From positions 2,728,001 through 2,792,000 of the forward strand of contig JAUIRK010001052.1 of the NCBI GenBank assembly GCA_030549495.1: 64,000 bases of DNA, read 5' to 3'. The position numbers and the translations under genes are program-made. This document shows positions 54,501 through 63,320 of this stretch, one piece after another. Under the pieces are notes generated by a model. That model had not been told where the DNA came from. It searched no databases and saw only the letters and a list, made by a program, of their open reading frames with translations. Source of the stretch: Nectonema munidae (Eukaryota; Nematomorpha; Nectonematoida; Nectonematidae). Numbering within the stretch: position 1 is the stretch's first letter; every line of letters begins with the position of its first letter.

Positions 54501-57353
54501 ATGAAAGAATGCCTTCTTTATGAGCAGCATTTGTCTACTACACTCCACAATATGTAGTCATTGCGTATGATTACATACAAAAAGCAATGGATGAGGAAAT
54601 AGTCAGTTTATTTAAAATGTTAAAACTTGAATATGTGTCTTATACAGTATTATTTGGCATAATATAATGGAAGGCATGATAAAATAACTCGACTACAAAA
54701 TGTAGGGAATTATGTAATGAGGGTAACATTTTTGTAATCTTCCTCTTCTTTTCAACTTTATTAGCCCGTTTCTATACAGGATTGCTGTTTGAAATGAGTC
54801 TTTTTCATTTAATTCTTTCTAATGCTATTTTGCAGTCTTTTTTCAAATCAAGGTTTTTCATCTTACCGTCAGCTATTATGCAGTCTTTCCACCTCAACAC
54901 TTGCTGATTCATCTTCACCTTTTCTAAAAACATGGCCAAACCATTTTAGGCGTTCTTCTTGCATCTTTTGGGTCATGCTCGATACCTTCGCCGTCTTTCT
55001 TATTGCTTCATTCTTTATTCAGTCTTTTCTGCTCACTCCACTCATCCATCTTAGCATTTTCATTTCAGCAACATCTAGTTTCTTTTCGTTACTTTTCTTT
55101 ATTGCCAGAGTTTCCAAGCCATACAACATTGCAGGTCTAATCATCGTTTTATAAACTTTTCCTTTTAGCTTTATCGACATTTTTCTGTCACAGATTACTC
55201 CCGACACATCACGCCAATTTTTCCAACCTGATTGAATTCTTCTATTTATTTCAACTCTTTGCTATTCTCCATCATCCTTGAGCCAAGATATTTTAAACTT
55301 TTCACTCTTTTTATCAACTGCCCTTCCTGCTTTATACTTCAGCCATTTTTTGCTATTTCTTCATCTACATCCTTTCCATTCATCACTAAATATTCTGTTT
55401 TAACTTTACTAATTTTCAAGCCTCTACTTCCAACACTCTACGCCATTCCTCAAGCCTTTCTAAAACTTCTTCACTTGTTTTTCCAACCAAAACTACACCA
55501 TCAGCCTATGTAATTTCCCATGGCAATCCTTTTCTTAAATCTTCCGTGAGTACGTCAAATACTACGTTAAAAATAAAAGGACTAAGACATGAACCTTGGT
55601 GTAAGCCAACCTTAACATGAAACTCTTCCGTTTTCCCAAATACAGTCTTTACACGTGTCTTGACATATTTATACATTTGCTTTTTTTAATTCACATATTT
55701 CTCTGGCACCAATTTCTTTCTTAAACACTGCCATACTTCTTGCTTTGGGATTCGATCGTATGCTTTCTCAAGGTCAATAAACACATGTAGCTCCTTTTGT
55801 TTTTCTTTGTATTTTTTAAATAATTGTCTTAAAATGAAGATTGCATTTGTTGTTCCTTTCTCAAGCATAAAACCGAACTGACTTTCAGATATCTTTACCA
55901 TTCTTCTCAATCTCCAAAACTCTTTCCCAGATTTTCATTCCGTGAGATGGAAGTTTTATGCCTCTATAGTTTGAGCAATCTTAAACGTCACCTTTTTTTT
56001 GAATATTGGAATAATCAAGCTTTCTTCCTATTCATGTGGTATTACTTCCTGCTTTGCAATGCTTTTCATCAGTTCCCATAAGATATCTACTCCGTTTTTT
56101 CCTAATGCCTTCCACGCTTCGACAGGTATACAATCAGGGCCTACTGCTTTATTATTCTTCATCTTTTTAAGTGCAGCTTCAACTTCCACTCTTTCTATTT
56201 CCTCTATTGGTCCTTCACATACCAACCAGTCTTATAAGTATTCTCGTTAATTTTCTTCAGAACTTTTCCTTCTCCATCTTTGATTTGATGTATGTCCTTC
56301 GTTGCCTTGTTACGACATTTAACTAGTCAGTACACTTTATTTTGTCCTACAGGTGTTTCTAAATCTTTATAAATGTTTGCACACGCTTCAGCTTTTGCTA
56401 CAGCCACTTCTTTCCTTTTTTGCCAGCTGATATTTCTTTTTATCTGCTTGTTCTCTTGTTTGTTCCCACTTCCTCATTGCATTTATCTTCTCTTTCAGTT
56501 TTTCTTTGTTACAGTAGCATTCGTTTTTTCACAGAAGTTGGGTGAAACTGCTGAGCGTCGCTTACATGGTACGCCCTGACTATTACTTCATGATAAATGT
56601 TTTGACTCATTTTCATATTGATTTCAGCAGTAAAAGGTTTTACGGCGGATGCCTTTCCTGACGCCAAACCCTCCCCATTTATCCGGGCTTGAGACCGGCA
56701 TTATAGATTCTTTTGTAAGAAATCTATAACGGCTGGGTTTTTTATGTACATTTTTGTAATAAAGAGCAAAAATATAAGTGGGAATTTTTTTTGGAATGTT
56801 CTAAAAATTTTAATATTCGTGCAAATTATCTAAAATATTAAATTATCTATTGTAAATAAGAAAAAAAATGAGTTTTTCACGCAAAACGTATTTAAAAATT
56901 TTCGGCAAAATAAAAGTTAACGAAATTACATTCGTCCATACACAATAATTTTGCATCTAGAAAATTCAGTAAAAAATTATTTTAGAAAAAAAGTTATAAA
57001 ATTGCCCAGGGGTAAGTTATCTTCAAGATCCGCCCTGCCTCTTCATAAAGGAAAATGTTGGAATATTGTAGTTGTGAAAATTAAACAGATTGAGCAAATT
57101 AAAAAAATATTCAAATAAATATCCTAATGAATTTAAATTTATCTCTGTAAATGATGTATGTCATATCTTTAATTTGGATATATGTGACCACGTTAGGTTA
57201 TTTTATTGTAAGACTAGTTTGTGAGTTAATCTCGGTGCTTTTTAAGGAGATAAGTTTGAAAAGCTTGAAGAGAAAGATGAGCAAGGTTGGTGCAAGGGAA
57301 GAATAAATGGAAAAGCAGGCTTATACCCTGCTGAATACGCTCAGGACGCTTAG
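39334..57353 (+). CDS. Synd: Syndapin/PACSIN, F-BAR and SH3 protein (nine coding exons)
   Basis: Membrane-bending adaptor of endocytosis and actin organisation. The F-BAR dimer curves the plasma membrane, and the SH3 domain normally recruits dynamin and N-WASP. The joined exons give 460 residues, within the usual PACSIN range. F-BAR spans about residues 10-300: [43 protein letters not shown] (wedge-loop region, Met retained), [24 protein letters not shown] and [11 protein letters not shown] variable Asn/Thr-rich linker covers about 301-403 and SH3 about 404-459 ([39 protein letters not shown]). All junctions are GT-AG with matching phases. ATG 39334 is the start because an in-frame TAA lies at 39298 in the same exon. 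No NPF motif (the EHD-binding signal of PACSIN1/2) occurs in the linker. Intron lengths range from 46 to 4428 bases. The family call is near certain; skipped alternative exons are possible. Confidence 0.95.
39840..40075 (-). repeat. Dispersed repeat R3, copy 2
   Basis: This is the reverse-complement match of 31910-32200, with GATTTTAAGGGAATCGGAGT and GGTATCTAATAAAATTTAGG near the right side and multiple CGACTCCG-like words. Confidence 0.5.
40762..40905 (+). repeat. tRNA-derived SINE S1
   Basis: The best preserved copy of the head: GGGGCGTAAGTAGGGTTGG, then GGTCTTGGGTTCGATCCCGC with a perfect B box, CATAGTTCGATACATGAGGC and the tail CCCTATGGTACCCTTACC. A short deletion removes the CGATGAAAACAC block seen in other copies. 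Confidence 0.75.
41803..41868. repeat. hAT-like terminus, related to 36322-36388
   Basis: It shares the TTATTCGTAA.TTTTCACAG block and the CTTTGGGAA end with the copy at 36322. The partner end was not found. Confidence 0.45.
42415..42600. mobile_element. Probable piggyBac-like transposon terminus
   Basis: TTAA (42415-42418) is followed by CCCTTTCTTTGGAAG, the form expected for a piggyBac left end. About 120 bases inside are two palindromes 40 bases apart: ATGGGTCA-TAAG-TGACCCAT (42536-42555) and ATGGGTCA-TCAG-TGACCCAT (42576-42595). A matching right end (AAAGGGTTAA) was not seen before exon 2, so this is a fragment or a solo end. Confidence 0.45.
43222..43424 (+). CDS. Synd: Syndapin coding exon 2
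   Basis: It follows TTATGATTAG and ends TTCAGAAAA before GTTTTT, a weak but usable donor. It encodes residues 71-138, from [20 protein letters not shown] to KEMDELFRK, including the wedge-loop region. Confidence 0.92.
43425..44946 (+). other. Syndapin intron 2
   Basis: A 1522-base intron. Its centre (about 43760-44460) contains decayed hAT transposase sequence, listed separately. Confidence 0.85.
43760..44460 (+). pseudogene. hAT transposase remnant (GTF2IRD2/ZBED5-like), in syndapin intron 2
   Basis: Readable on the + strand near 44250-44455: [40 protein letters not shown] and [18 protein letters not shown]. This is the 'L.DI..HLN.LNL.LQG....L.LWE.Q' region of GTF2IRD2/ZBED5-type hAT transposases. 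Upstream, [16 protein letters not shown] and [16 protein letters not shown] words may be further remnants. Several interruptions are present and the ends were not found. It is the same orientation as syndapin but has no role in it. Confidence 0.45.
44947..45084 (+). CDS. Synd: Syndapin coding exon 3
   Basis: It follows TTATTTCAG and ends GAAGAG before GTAGGT. It encodes residues 139-184, from [20 protein letters not shown] to TSKSIEE. The phase is 0 at both ends, so the exon could be skipped without a frameshift. Confidence 0.93.
45085..47134 (+). other. Syndapin intron 3
   Basis: A 2050-base intron containing one short hAT-like element (45753-46032). No other element was recognised. Confidence 0.85.
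45745..46040. mobile_element. Short non-autonomous hAT-like element with perfect 8-bp target duplication
   Basis: The element spans 45753-46032 with TGTGGTTT at 45745-45752 and 46033-46040. The left end is AGGGTTTGAATAAGTATCG. The right end in reverse is CTAGAGTTTGCTCCCAG. GGAACCGG words occur near both ends in opposite orientation. It is non-coding. Confidence 0.65.
47135..47260 (+). CDS. Synd: Syndapin coding exon 4
   Basis: It follows TTAATGTTAG and ends ATGAAAGAG before GTTAGT. It encodes residues 185-226, from [20 protein letters not shown] to KYMEDMKE, and is phase 0 at both ends. Confidence 0.93.
47800..49265 (-). mobile_element. Internally deleted LINE (Jockey/CR1-like group)
   Basis: On the - strand, from 49265 downward: a PHD-like zinc finger [28 protein letters not shown], then [14 protein letters not shown] (the start of the endonuclease domain), which jumps directly to [16 protein letters not shown] (reverse-transcriptase motif A, about 48985-49045). 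[20 protein letters not shown] follows near 48830-48890, then [15 protein letters not shown] without an intact [24 protein letters not shown] follows near 48390, and a terminal CCHC finger [17 protein letters not shown] lies near 48150. Nearly all of the endonuclease and the first reverse-transcriptase motifs are deleted, and there are stops and frame changes. The (TG)-rich + strand is its antisense. The 3' end is estimated. Confidence 0.7.
49621..49637. repeat. (ATG)n microsatellite
   Basis: A short run of ATG units within intron 4. Confidence 0.8.
50004..50104 (+). CDS. Synd: Syndapin coding exon 5
   Basis: It follows AACTTTCAG and ends AGGGAAGAAGA before GTGAGG. It encodes residues 227-259 plus two bases, [20 protein letters not shown] through LDLTREE. 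Confidence 0.93.
50162..50282 (+). CDS. Synd: Syndapin coding exon 6
   Basis: It is separated from exon 5 by a 57-base intron ending TTTTAG. It encodes residues 260-300: [40 protein letters not shown]. It ends GAA before GTAATT. GMTMNWP is a strong PACSIN signature. Confidence 0.94.
50283..52396 (+). other. Syndapin intron 6
   Basis: A 2114-base intron with no recognised transposon. An open frame at 51530-51739 (+) is listed separately. Short hAT-like words (CAGTGTTCTTCC near 50572) could not be paired. Confidence 0.8.
51530..51739 (+). other. Unassigned open frame in syndapin intron 6
   Basis: A 69-codon frame with non-repetitive composition: [40 protein letters not shown] and [20 protein letters not shown]. 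It is less AT-biased in codon content than the surrounding noise frames and is preceded by an AG (TTATAG). It does not resemble any part of PACSIN. A distant echo of a MutS-type helical segment is too weak to name. It may be a captured exon, a transposon remnant or chance. Confidence 0.2.
52397..52647 (+). CDS. Synd: Syndapin coding exon 7 (linker)
   Basis: It follows TGCATGCAG and ends AAGACAG before GTTATC. It encodes residues 301-383: the end of the F-BAR helix ([15 protein letters not shown]), then a low-conservation linker with [10 protein letters not shown] and a Thr-rich run. No NPF motif is present. Confidence 0.9.
52694..52818 (+). CDS. Synd: Syndapin coding exon 8 (SH3, first half)
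   Basis: It is separated from exon 7 by a 46-base intron ending TTTTTAG. It encodes residues 384-425 plus one base: [18 protein letters not shown] then [19 protein letters not shown]. It ends GAGG before GTTTCT. Confidence 0.93.
53500..54460 (-). other. Coding-like block of unknown origin in intron 8
   Basis: The composition is less AT-rich than its surroundings. A 115-codon frame on the - strand (54099-54446) reads [40 protein letters not shown] and [20 protein letters not shown]. Farther along the same strand, [16 protein letters not shown] and [17 protein letters not shown] words appear. I do not recognise a family. The patchy frames suggest the decayed gene of a mobile element. Confidence 0.3.
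54739..56702 (-). mobile_element. RTE-clade LINE, 5'-incomplete
   Basis: On the - strand: [20 protein letters not shown] and [15 protein letters not shown] (about 56100-56200), then [40 protein letters not shown] and [12 protein letters not shown] (55686-55910; catalytic motif A is FIDLEKAYD). Downstream come [20 protein letters not shown] and [21 protein letters not shown] (55019-55207), a hallmark of RTE-type reverse transcriptases. The 3' end reads CCTGTATAGAAACGGG and finishes in a GAAAAGAAGAGGAAGA tail near 54739, as expected for this clade. The apurinic endonuclease is not recognisable. The frame is interrupted several times, so the element is inactive. It is antisense to syndapin. Confidence 0.8.
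56629..56702. repeat. GC-rich block at the upstream end of the RTE element
   Basis: GTTTTACGGCGGATGCCTTT, CCTGACGCC, CCCTCCCCATTTATCCGGG and CTTGAGACCGGC form a conspicuously GC-rich stretch. From memory, very similar wording is a common repeat in teleost fish and several invertebrates, often beside LINEs. That similarity could not be checked here. Confidence 0.55.
56702..56728. repeat. Inverted repeat (hairpin)
   Basis: TATAGATTCTTTTGTAAGAAATCTATA is close to a perfect palindrome around TGT: TATAGATT.CTT pairs with AAG.AATCTATA. It abuts the RTE-associated GC-rich block. Function unknown. Confidence 0.6.
57247..57353 (+). CDS. Synd: Syndapin last coding exon (SH3, second half)
   Basis: It follows CTTTTTAAG. 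Joined to the G of exon 8 it gives [35 protein letters not shown] and then TAG (57351-57353). The conserved SH3 Trp and the ..YP..Y motif are present. Confidence 0.94.
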
Positions 57354-57930
57354 TGACAATGATCTAAATCGCTATCAATCATCCACTCATTTCAAATACT
57401 CCACGTTCTTAACAGTTTTTCTTCAACGCGTTTTCATGTCAATGTTGTTGCAACTGCTGTACTTAACCGAAGCCACTTGTCGATATATAATAATAATTCC
57501 GAGCATCATTCATACCAAAGCAATTCCTAAACGCAAGCATTTGCATAATTCTTTTTATCAATCTAATTGAAGACCTTAGTTATGATAACATCATTAAAAA
57601 CTTATGAAATGATTTCTCTGAGAGCGTTTCTTTCTTTCTAGTCCTTCATAAGGCATATATACTTTTCTTTCATATTTATAATACTCTCATTTATTGTTAT
57701 ACCTAATTAATTAAATATATCAATATATATTTTTAAAGTTATTTTTGTTAGAATATTTCTTAAATGTTTTTTATGTTGCGCATGCGTGTGTCTAACACAA
57801 ATTTTGTATAGTGCTGCTATATTCTCTGTTTTAGTCATTATTTTGTCAGAAAAAAAGATGAAATTATGTTATGCCTTTTTCATCGTTTCCTCACATTCCT
57901 TTAATAAATATTTATGAATTTAAATTATCC
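57354..57930 (+). other. Syndapin 3' untranslated region and probable poly(A) signal
   Basis: No other gene is visible. The first AATAAA after the stop is at 57903-57908, which makes a 3' end near 57920-57935 likely. An earlier non-canonical site cannot be excluded. Confidence 0.55.
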
Positions 57931-58278
57931 TTTAATAATAATAGAAACTTCGATACCTCATACTTTGAGTAGAACTTTGCCAAACGCAAAGTAATTTGGA
58001 CAATTTTGGATTTAGCATACTTGTTTGCCGCAGCAGGGGGTTGAGTTAAATATAATTATTATAAATTATTTAATGAGAATAAAATATTAGGATTGCCACT
58101 TTTTTTATAAATATAATTTCCTGATTTTCCCTGATCTTAAAACCACTATTACACAATGAAAAAAACAAAAAAACTGAATTTTCGTAACCTGTAGACACTC
58201 AAAAACTTTATTACTTTTTAGGTCGTAAAAATACTTTTTCAAATATTGAAGAAAAATGATTAAATCTAAACAAATTTA

Positions 58279-58518
58279 TTATAAAATATCAAGCTTATTT
58301 GTAGGAAGTTTTTTACAATCAAGAAATACTTTTATATTATCATAAATTAAGAGAACTCTTTCGATGCAAGCTACATTTTCTGCCCAGCGAAATGGACAAT
58401 GTTTGATGGGAAACTTGATGCAGCCTGTAACATAAGTGAAGTCTGCTCTACGGGCAGGCGAATCATTAAAAAGATCATATATATCACGTAAATACATTAA
58501 GATTTCATTTTGATGCAC
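58279..58518 (-). pseudogene. hAT transposase fragment (ZNF862/KIAA1586-like)
   Basis: A 79-codon - strand frame: EILMYLRDIYDLFNDSPARR, ADFTYVTGCIKFPIKHCPFR, WAENVACIERVLLIYDNIKV and FLDCKKLPTNK. The 'LFNDSPARR.D......FP.K.C.FRW.ENV...ER' string is a familiar internal segment of a hAT-derived transposase family found in many animals. Only this segment is preserved; the catalytic Asp regions and the dimerisation domain are absent nearby. It lies just inside the left inverted end at 58088, which suggests it belongs to that element. Confidence 0.6.
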
Positions 58519-60135
58519 TTATTACTAGAGCACCATATACTACGTGAAGACCACATAGAGTCTTGCAAGGGATTATTCTTTGATAAAGGTTGAAGCACAA
58601 TATTAAATTATTCTAATAAATTTGATGCTGATGCGTGACCTAAAAAAGAGCTGTCAAAATATCGACTCCATACTAAATCCTTTCCTTGATCATAGGGAGG
58701 GGGCGAAAATGACCTTCGCCCCCCAATAATTTTCTATAAGTAAGAGTTGCCTTAAAGCTTGTTTATAAAACATGTATGATGATCGCATTATAGGATGTAA
58801 TGATCATTCGAATACATGATAATGTAAGATAAGAGAATAAAAGAGGGAATTCTCGAGTGAAACATCATGCCACGCTGCTCTGAAATTCCTAACAAAAATA
58901 TTTTACAAACGATGTAAGAGCTATATAATAATAATAATCCATTGTTTCAATATGCACACAATAAGTAAGCAATGTTTATCACAGTGTCTCCTTGTAGTAT
59001 TTTGTAGAGCAAACACATGTTGATGATCCCCTAGATTTTCTCATCTTCTGTCACAGTGATTCTATTTCTCTTTCTGTCTCCTTCTCTGTTTTTCTCTTCC
59101 ACTTTCTCTGCTAAAACTCAAGCTCTCTTCTCTTGTTCAAGCTCGCCTATCTCATTCAGCTCTGTTGTCTCTAATTATATTTAAAGTTAAATTAAAAATA
59201 ATTTTATTTTATCTCATTAGAAACTAGTTTTTAGCCGAATATAAGTTCAATATTTTCAGAACCTTTTTTCATGATACCAAAGTTCGGCTATTCAAATTAA
59301 TCGCAGAGGTTTTTGGTAAAAATTTAGTTCCATCAATACACCAAACATTTTACAAAAATGAAAATTAGTTTGTTTTTAAATGAGAGAAAAATAGTTTTCA
59401 ATCGTTACAATTTTATATCAATAAATATTGTCAGACTCGCGTTTAAAATTTTTTCAATAAAGGTCACTTAATCTTTATCAGTACGTTTGTTACATTTTGT
59501 AACATTTGAAAACTTTAATTTTTTCAATAGCCATTTGGGAATGAACATTTTGACTAGCTATTCAGTTTAATAATGTTAGATTGTTAAATTTTGTAAGTAA
59601 CACTGTACTAATTAATTAAATCATTTTTAAAAAAAATTTGTTGATTATTATAATAAAAATATAATATCGAAAAAAAATGTTTCAATTGTTAAAAATGTAC
59701 TCGATCTATTTATGACAGCTGTCTGAATTTTATTTGTAGACAGAGAAATAGTCAAAAAACGCAATGATTTTCTTGTTCTCGTATAATATGATTTATGTTA
59801 GTTTAAATGGTTTTTTTTATGATTTTGTGTTCTTAGACTTAAATAATTTTATAAAAAGTGATTAAACTACAAATTACCCTTACAAAATGTAAAAAAATAC
59901 AAGCGTGGCCAAATCACCCTATAAGGGTTAGCTACTTCAATGTTGGCTTAAAAAATAAACTATCTTATTTTTTATGCCTCCTATTATTTTGAAATTATTC
60001 TCAGAACAGGCAGTTTCATTTTAAAATAGTGAAAATTGCTTTATTAGTTTATTTTGTCTCCTTTCTCTCTTATGTTAATTATGTAGCAAATTTTTAAATT
60101 TTGAGTAAAAGGTAAGGTAAGTACCGTGGTTAGGG
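58519..60135. other. Non-coding stretch
   Basis: No gene. It contains a fragment of a GGGGGCGAAAA/TTCGCCC..CAATAATTTT repeat at 58685-58745 (also at 62262-62300 and 63139-63310), a CT-rich patch (59030-59170), and a short S1-like SINE tail in reverse at about 60105-60135. Confidence 0.45.
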
Positions 60136-60407
60136 CAGGGGTCGGGAAACTTTTTGACTAAAAGAGCCAAAAAACACATATTTTAAAATCTAATCCTCTG
60201 AGAGCCCTATATATTTTTAAATAGTGAATACTACTAAATGGAAAAAGAAGACCAACAATTTAAGAGTATAAGACTTAATTTATTTTAAACAACATTTGTT
60301 TATCGAAGTTATTTATTAATAAGCAAAGTACTTCTTACTATTAATGCTGATGGCTTTGTAGTCTGGTTGATACGTAGTGAGGTTCAGCTTCACGCAGGCG
60401 TTTAGGC

Positions 60408-60770
60408 TTACATCTGACGTGACGGGTGGTTGGTCTTGATGTTTTTCAGGTGTGAGAAGGGCTGCTCACATGCATATGTAGAGCAAAACATGGTCAATAC
60501 TGCAAAACTTACACTCTGCAGTGTTTGGTATGTGACAGCAAGCACGTTCCAAGTTTTGGCGATCAGCTGGTCTGCGGGTTGAAGTTTTTTCATGTCTGTC
60601 CATTTGTGTTTGCTTGCCAGCTCTGATTGGACCCGTGCAAGTCTTCCCAAATCTTCATTCAGTGATTTGAACTTGTTCACCCACATATCTGAAGCCTTCA
60701 GGTCAGCAACTTCTATCTCAAAATCTTTGATAGAAACACCGGGGATGAAATTCAGATAGACATTTTCCAC
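60408..60770 (-). pseudogene. hAT transposase, C-terminal dimerisation part
   Basis: A 120-codon frame in the same orientation: MENVYLNFIPGVSIKDFEIE, LKASDMWVNKFKSLNEDLGR and FAVLTMFCSTYACEQPFSHL. CEQ supplies the third acidic catalytic residue, and the surrounding FSTYACEQPFS block is the hAT dimerisation motif. The segment between this frame and 61352 (about 580 bases) is too broken to read as one protein. About five or more interruptions exist in the whole gene. Confidence 0.8.
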
Positions 60771-61351
60771 ATCACACTCATGTGGGTGAGTAAGGAACTT
60801 AAAAAGACTAGCGTGCTCACGAAATTCTCCAAAGCGTGCTTTGAATGACTAGAGGAGATTAGATGTGAAGCCTGTTAGTTTCTGGAGATCAAAATGTTCA
60901 GTAGAGTTATCTGCCATGCACGCGTCTTTAAATTCTCTTAGTTTTTCAAAGTACAGTAAACGACATGGTTCAATATCTATTTTAAATATTTCTAGCTTCT
61001 TTTCAAATGAAAAATTGATTGCTGAAGGGATAACACTGTATTTCTAACGTCTTGCATTTTGACATTGAGTTGGATGTTCAGTCATGTCCACACCATGAAA
61101 AACTTGAGGAGCCACTCATTGTCCGATAGCTCGGATTGTTAGGCTCTTTCATGAAGAAAATATCGGATTTAAGTCAGGCAAGCCGCAAAACGGCTAAGCA
61201 CCTTCCCTCTTGACAGCCAATGCTCATTGCTGTGCAAAACCAGTCCGGGATAATTATTGCCAACTTCATCCCGCAATGCTTTAAACTGCGATCATAGCTC
61301 GAGCAACAATAAAGTTCAAACTCAAATGATCAGCGACATCACCTTACCAAG

Positions 61352-61879
61352 CTATTTTTTACACATTTGCGCACAAAGTGTCTCCTGATGTAGAATGCAA
61401 TGAAAACTTAGAATGGGTCTGTTCTCGGAAGCGCTACAAATCCTCTGTTTTCCCCACCATGCACGGGCACCGTCAGTAAGCACAGAAATAAGTTTATCCA
61501 TAGGTACATTTTTTTCTTTAGCGAACTCCATGAAAGACTTGAATAAAGTCTCTTTCTGTGGCAAAACGGCAAGACTTTCCTCACGCAGTCTGTCACCTGC
61601 AACGTAACGTGCAATAATAGTGAACTGGGATAAATGACTCACATCTGTTGATTCATCCAAAGCAAAAGAAAAATATTTCGCTGCATTTATGTCCTTCACT
61701 TGTTGTTCCTCCACTTGATTTGACATCATAATGGTAAGATAGTTTTTGATGACAGGCATTTCTTTTATTCTTTTGATTATATTGTCTTTATCCGAAAAGT
61801 CGTCAAAAAATTCATTGGCCACATCAAGCATGAATGTTTTAGCATATTCGCCATCTGTAAATGGCTTTCCGTTCTTCAC
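61352..61879 (-). pseudogene. hAT transposase, N-terminal and catalytic part
   Basis: A 175-codon frame: KNGKPFTDGEYAKTFMLDVA, then YFSFALDESTDVSHLSQFTI (first catalytic Asp region), VPMDKLISVLTDGARAWWGK (second Asp) and SFHCILHQETLCAQ (the Cys..His..His motif). The order and spacing are those of GTF2IRD2/ZBED5-type hAT enzymes. Upstream, near 61880-62060, AATPCMDP and VWTQRGDSS words mark a more decayed N-terminus without a readable BED zinc finger. The frame breaks after LCAQMCKK. Confidence 0.85.
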
Positions 61880-62114
61880 AATTCCTAACGAACCAGCAAA
61901 TTAAAAAAGCTAGCCTAACTAGAGTCACCTCGTTGGGTCCATACACGGAGTTGCTGCTTGCACTCTGGGCAGCTCTTGACAAGCCTTCTTTCTGTTGATA
62001 TCCATTATCGTGATACCTCCCTTTTTCTTGAAGGTCACCTGATTTATCTGAGAGCTAGATGCAGTCATCAAAAGAGTCATGTCTGGCTCGCGAGCCATAG
62101 GTTCCCCATTCCTG

Positions 62115-63138
62115 CTGTAGGGGATATGTCAAATGCTGGAAGTATAGTATTTAAATTTCACCAATTTTGTAAAAAAAAATATAAAGCTGAATACACTTTA
62201 TTTTAAAGGATTGCATGAATATTTGGTCTCCCGTGGTATTTCCAGACCACTAATTTTGAAAATTGCAAAAAAAAAATTCGCCCCCAATAATTTTGAGGAT
62301 GTCTTTTTTATCCCACCTTACCATGTTTTTAATGTAAATCTGGCCTTGACATTTTGAAACAGTTTTTGATACGATTTTTAATTCTTCCTTAAATTTGATA
62401 TAAAAAAAGAGATCTTTTTGTAGTCGAAGCTTTTTCTCCATTAAAGCCAAATACCATTAAAATTTTCAAGTCCTATTTTTGATATAGCAAATAATTATGC
62501 GCTATCTTTAAATTTCTCATATTGTGCAGGATTACGTTAAAAATGATACGTTTAATTAAGATATTAAAAGACATCATATTAAATTTTTTAGCTCAACATT
62601 ATTTTTTTTTAATTATTTTTTAAGACCATGACATCAACGGTTTCTTTTAAAAATTTCAAAAAATGAATTAATTTAATTAATTTGTTTGAATTTTTTGCTG
62701 AGAAAAAATTAAGTAAAATATATAAATAATAAAAATTTAGATGGCCTAAAATCAAAATAAGTAAAATAAATTTAAAAAATACAAGCCAAAATTTTTATGA
62801 AATTTGAAGAAAAAGAATCAAGCAAAAAAGTAACATTTAAAAAAGTTATGAATTAGCCTATTAAAAAATTCTAAAAACAAATTTCCAAAAAACTATTTTA
62901 AATATTTCTAAAATTAAAAAAAATTTCTAAGCAAAAATTTTAAAGATATTTATGCTCAACCCTAACCCACGAGGTTCCAACTTGGAAAAATAAATAATTT
63001 GCCAATTAATAATAATTACCGACTGATTGGAATTCGACTCTAAAGTTCTTATCGGTACATCTCTAGTTCCAAGCATATTTTTAAGTGTCCACTATTCTAA
63101 ACAAACAACTTATACCTTATATCAATGTTAATTTACAT
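62115..63138. other. Non-coding, with repeat fragments
   Basis: GCTGGAAGTATAGTATTTAA (62136) is repeated at 63245 (GCTGGAAGTATAGTTTTTAA), followed in both by TTTCA.CAATTTTGTAAAAA. TTCGCCCCCAATAATTTT lies at about 62277. The rest is AT-rich with no gene. Confidence 0.5.
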
Positions 63139-63320
63139 CAGGGGCGTACATCCGTAGGTGGGGGCGAAAAGCCTATTTGCCCTCCTCCCAATAATTTTGG
63201 ATTTTAAACTAGTGTATATGTGTTATGTAATTAAAATATTTTCGCTGGAAGTATAGTTTTTAAATTTCATCAATTTTGTAAAAACAAAATTTTAGTTTTA
63301 GTACAGTTTATACGATAATT
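63139..63320 (+). mobile_element. hAT-like left terminus (ZMYM1-type) and subterminal block
   Basis: It begins CAGGGGCGTACATCCGTAGG, continues GGGGGCGAAAAGCC and CCCAATAATTTTGG, and reaches the GCTGGAAGTATAG block. Related pieces lie at 58685-58745 and 62136-62300. No right end is paired. Confidence 0.5.

Larger units (their letters stand above)
52819..57246 (+). other. Syndapin intron 8
   Basis: A 4428-base intron splitting the SH3 domain. It contains an unidentified GC-richer block (about 53500-54460), an antisense RTE LINE (54739-56702), a hairpin (56702-56728) and an isolated hAT-like right end near 57036 (in reverse CAGGGCGGATCTTGAAG). Confidence 0.85.
60136..62114 (-). mobile_element. 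hAT transposon, GTF2IRD2/ZBED5-type, nearly full length
   Basis: The left end is CAGGGGTCGGGAAACTTTTT followed by AAGAGCC and ACATATTTTAAAATCTAATC. The right end in reverse is CAGGAATGGGGAACCTATGG followed by GGCTCGCGAGCC. The two ends agree at about two thirds of terminal positions. Flanks (GGTTAGGG / CTGTAGGG) match at 5 of 8, so the target duplication is weak. The interior on the - strand encodes a hAT transposase in pieces. From memory the terminal wording is close to a hAT family abundant in fish and some mammals. Confidence 0.75.

Noticed and set aside
54822-56579. Several + strand frames of 68-110 codons
   Set aside because: All are antisense shadows of the RTE reverse transcriptase on the - strand.
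57307-57570. 87-codon frame beginning [14 protein letters not shown]
   Set aside because: It is an out-of-frame reading of the last syndapin exon and 3' untranslated region. The in-phase reading gives the SH3 end and a stop.
60105-60135. Full S1 SINE beside the hAT at 60136
   Set aside because: Only the tail-like AAAGGTAAGGTAAGTACCG is present. The body does not continue on the other side of the hAT at 62115.
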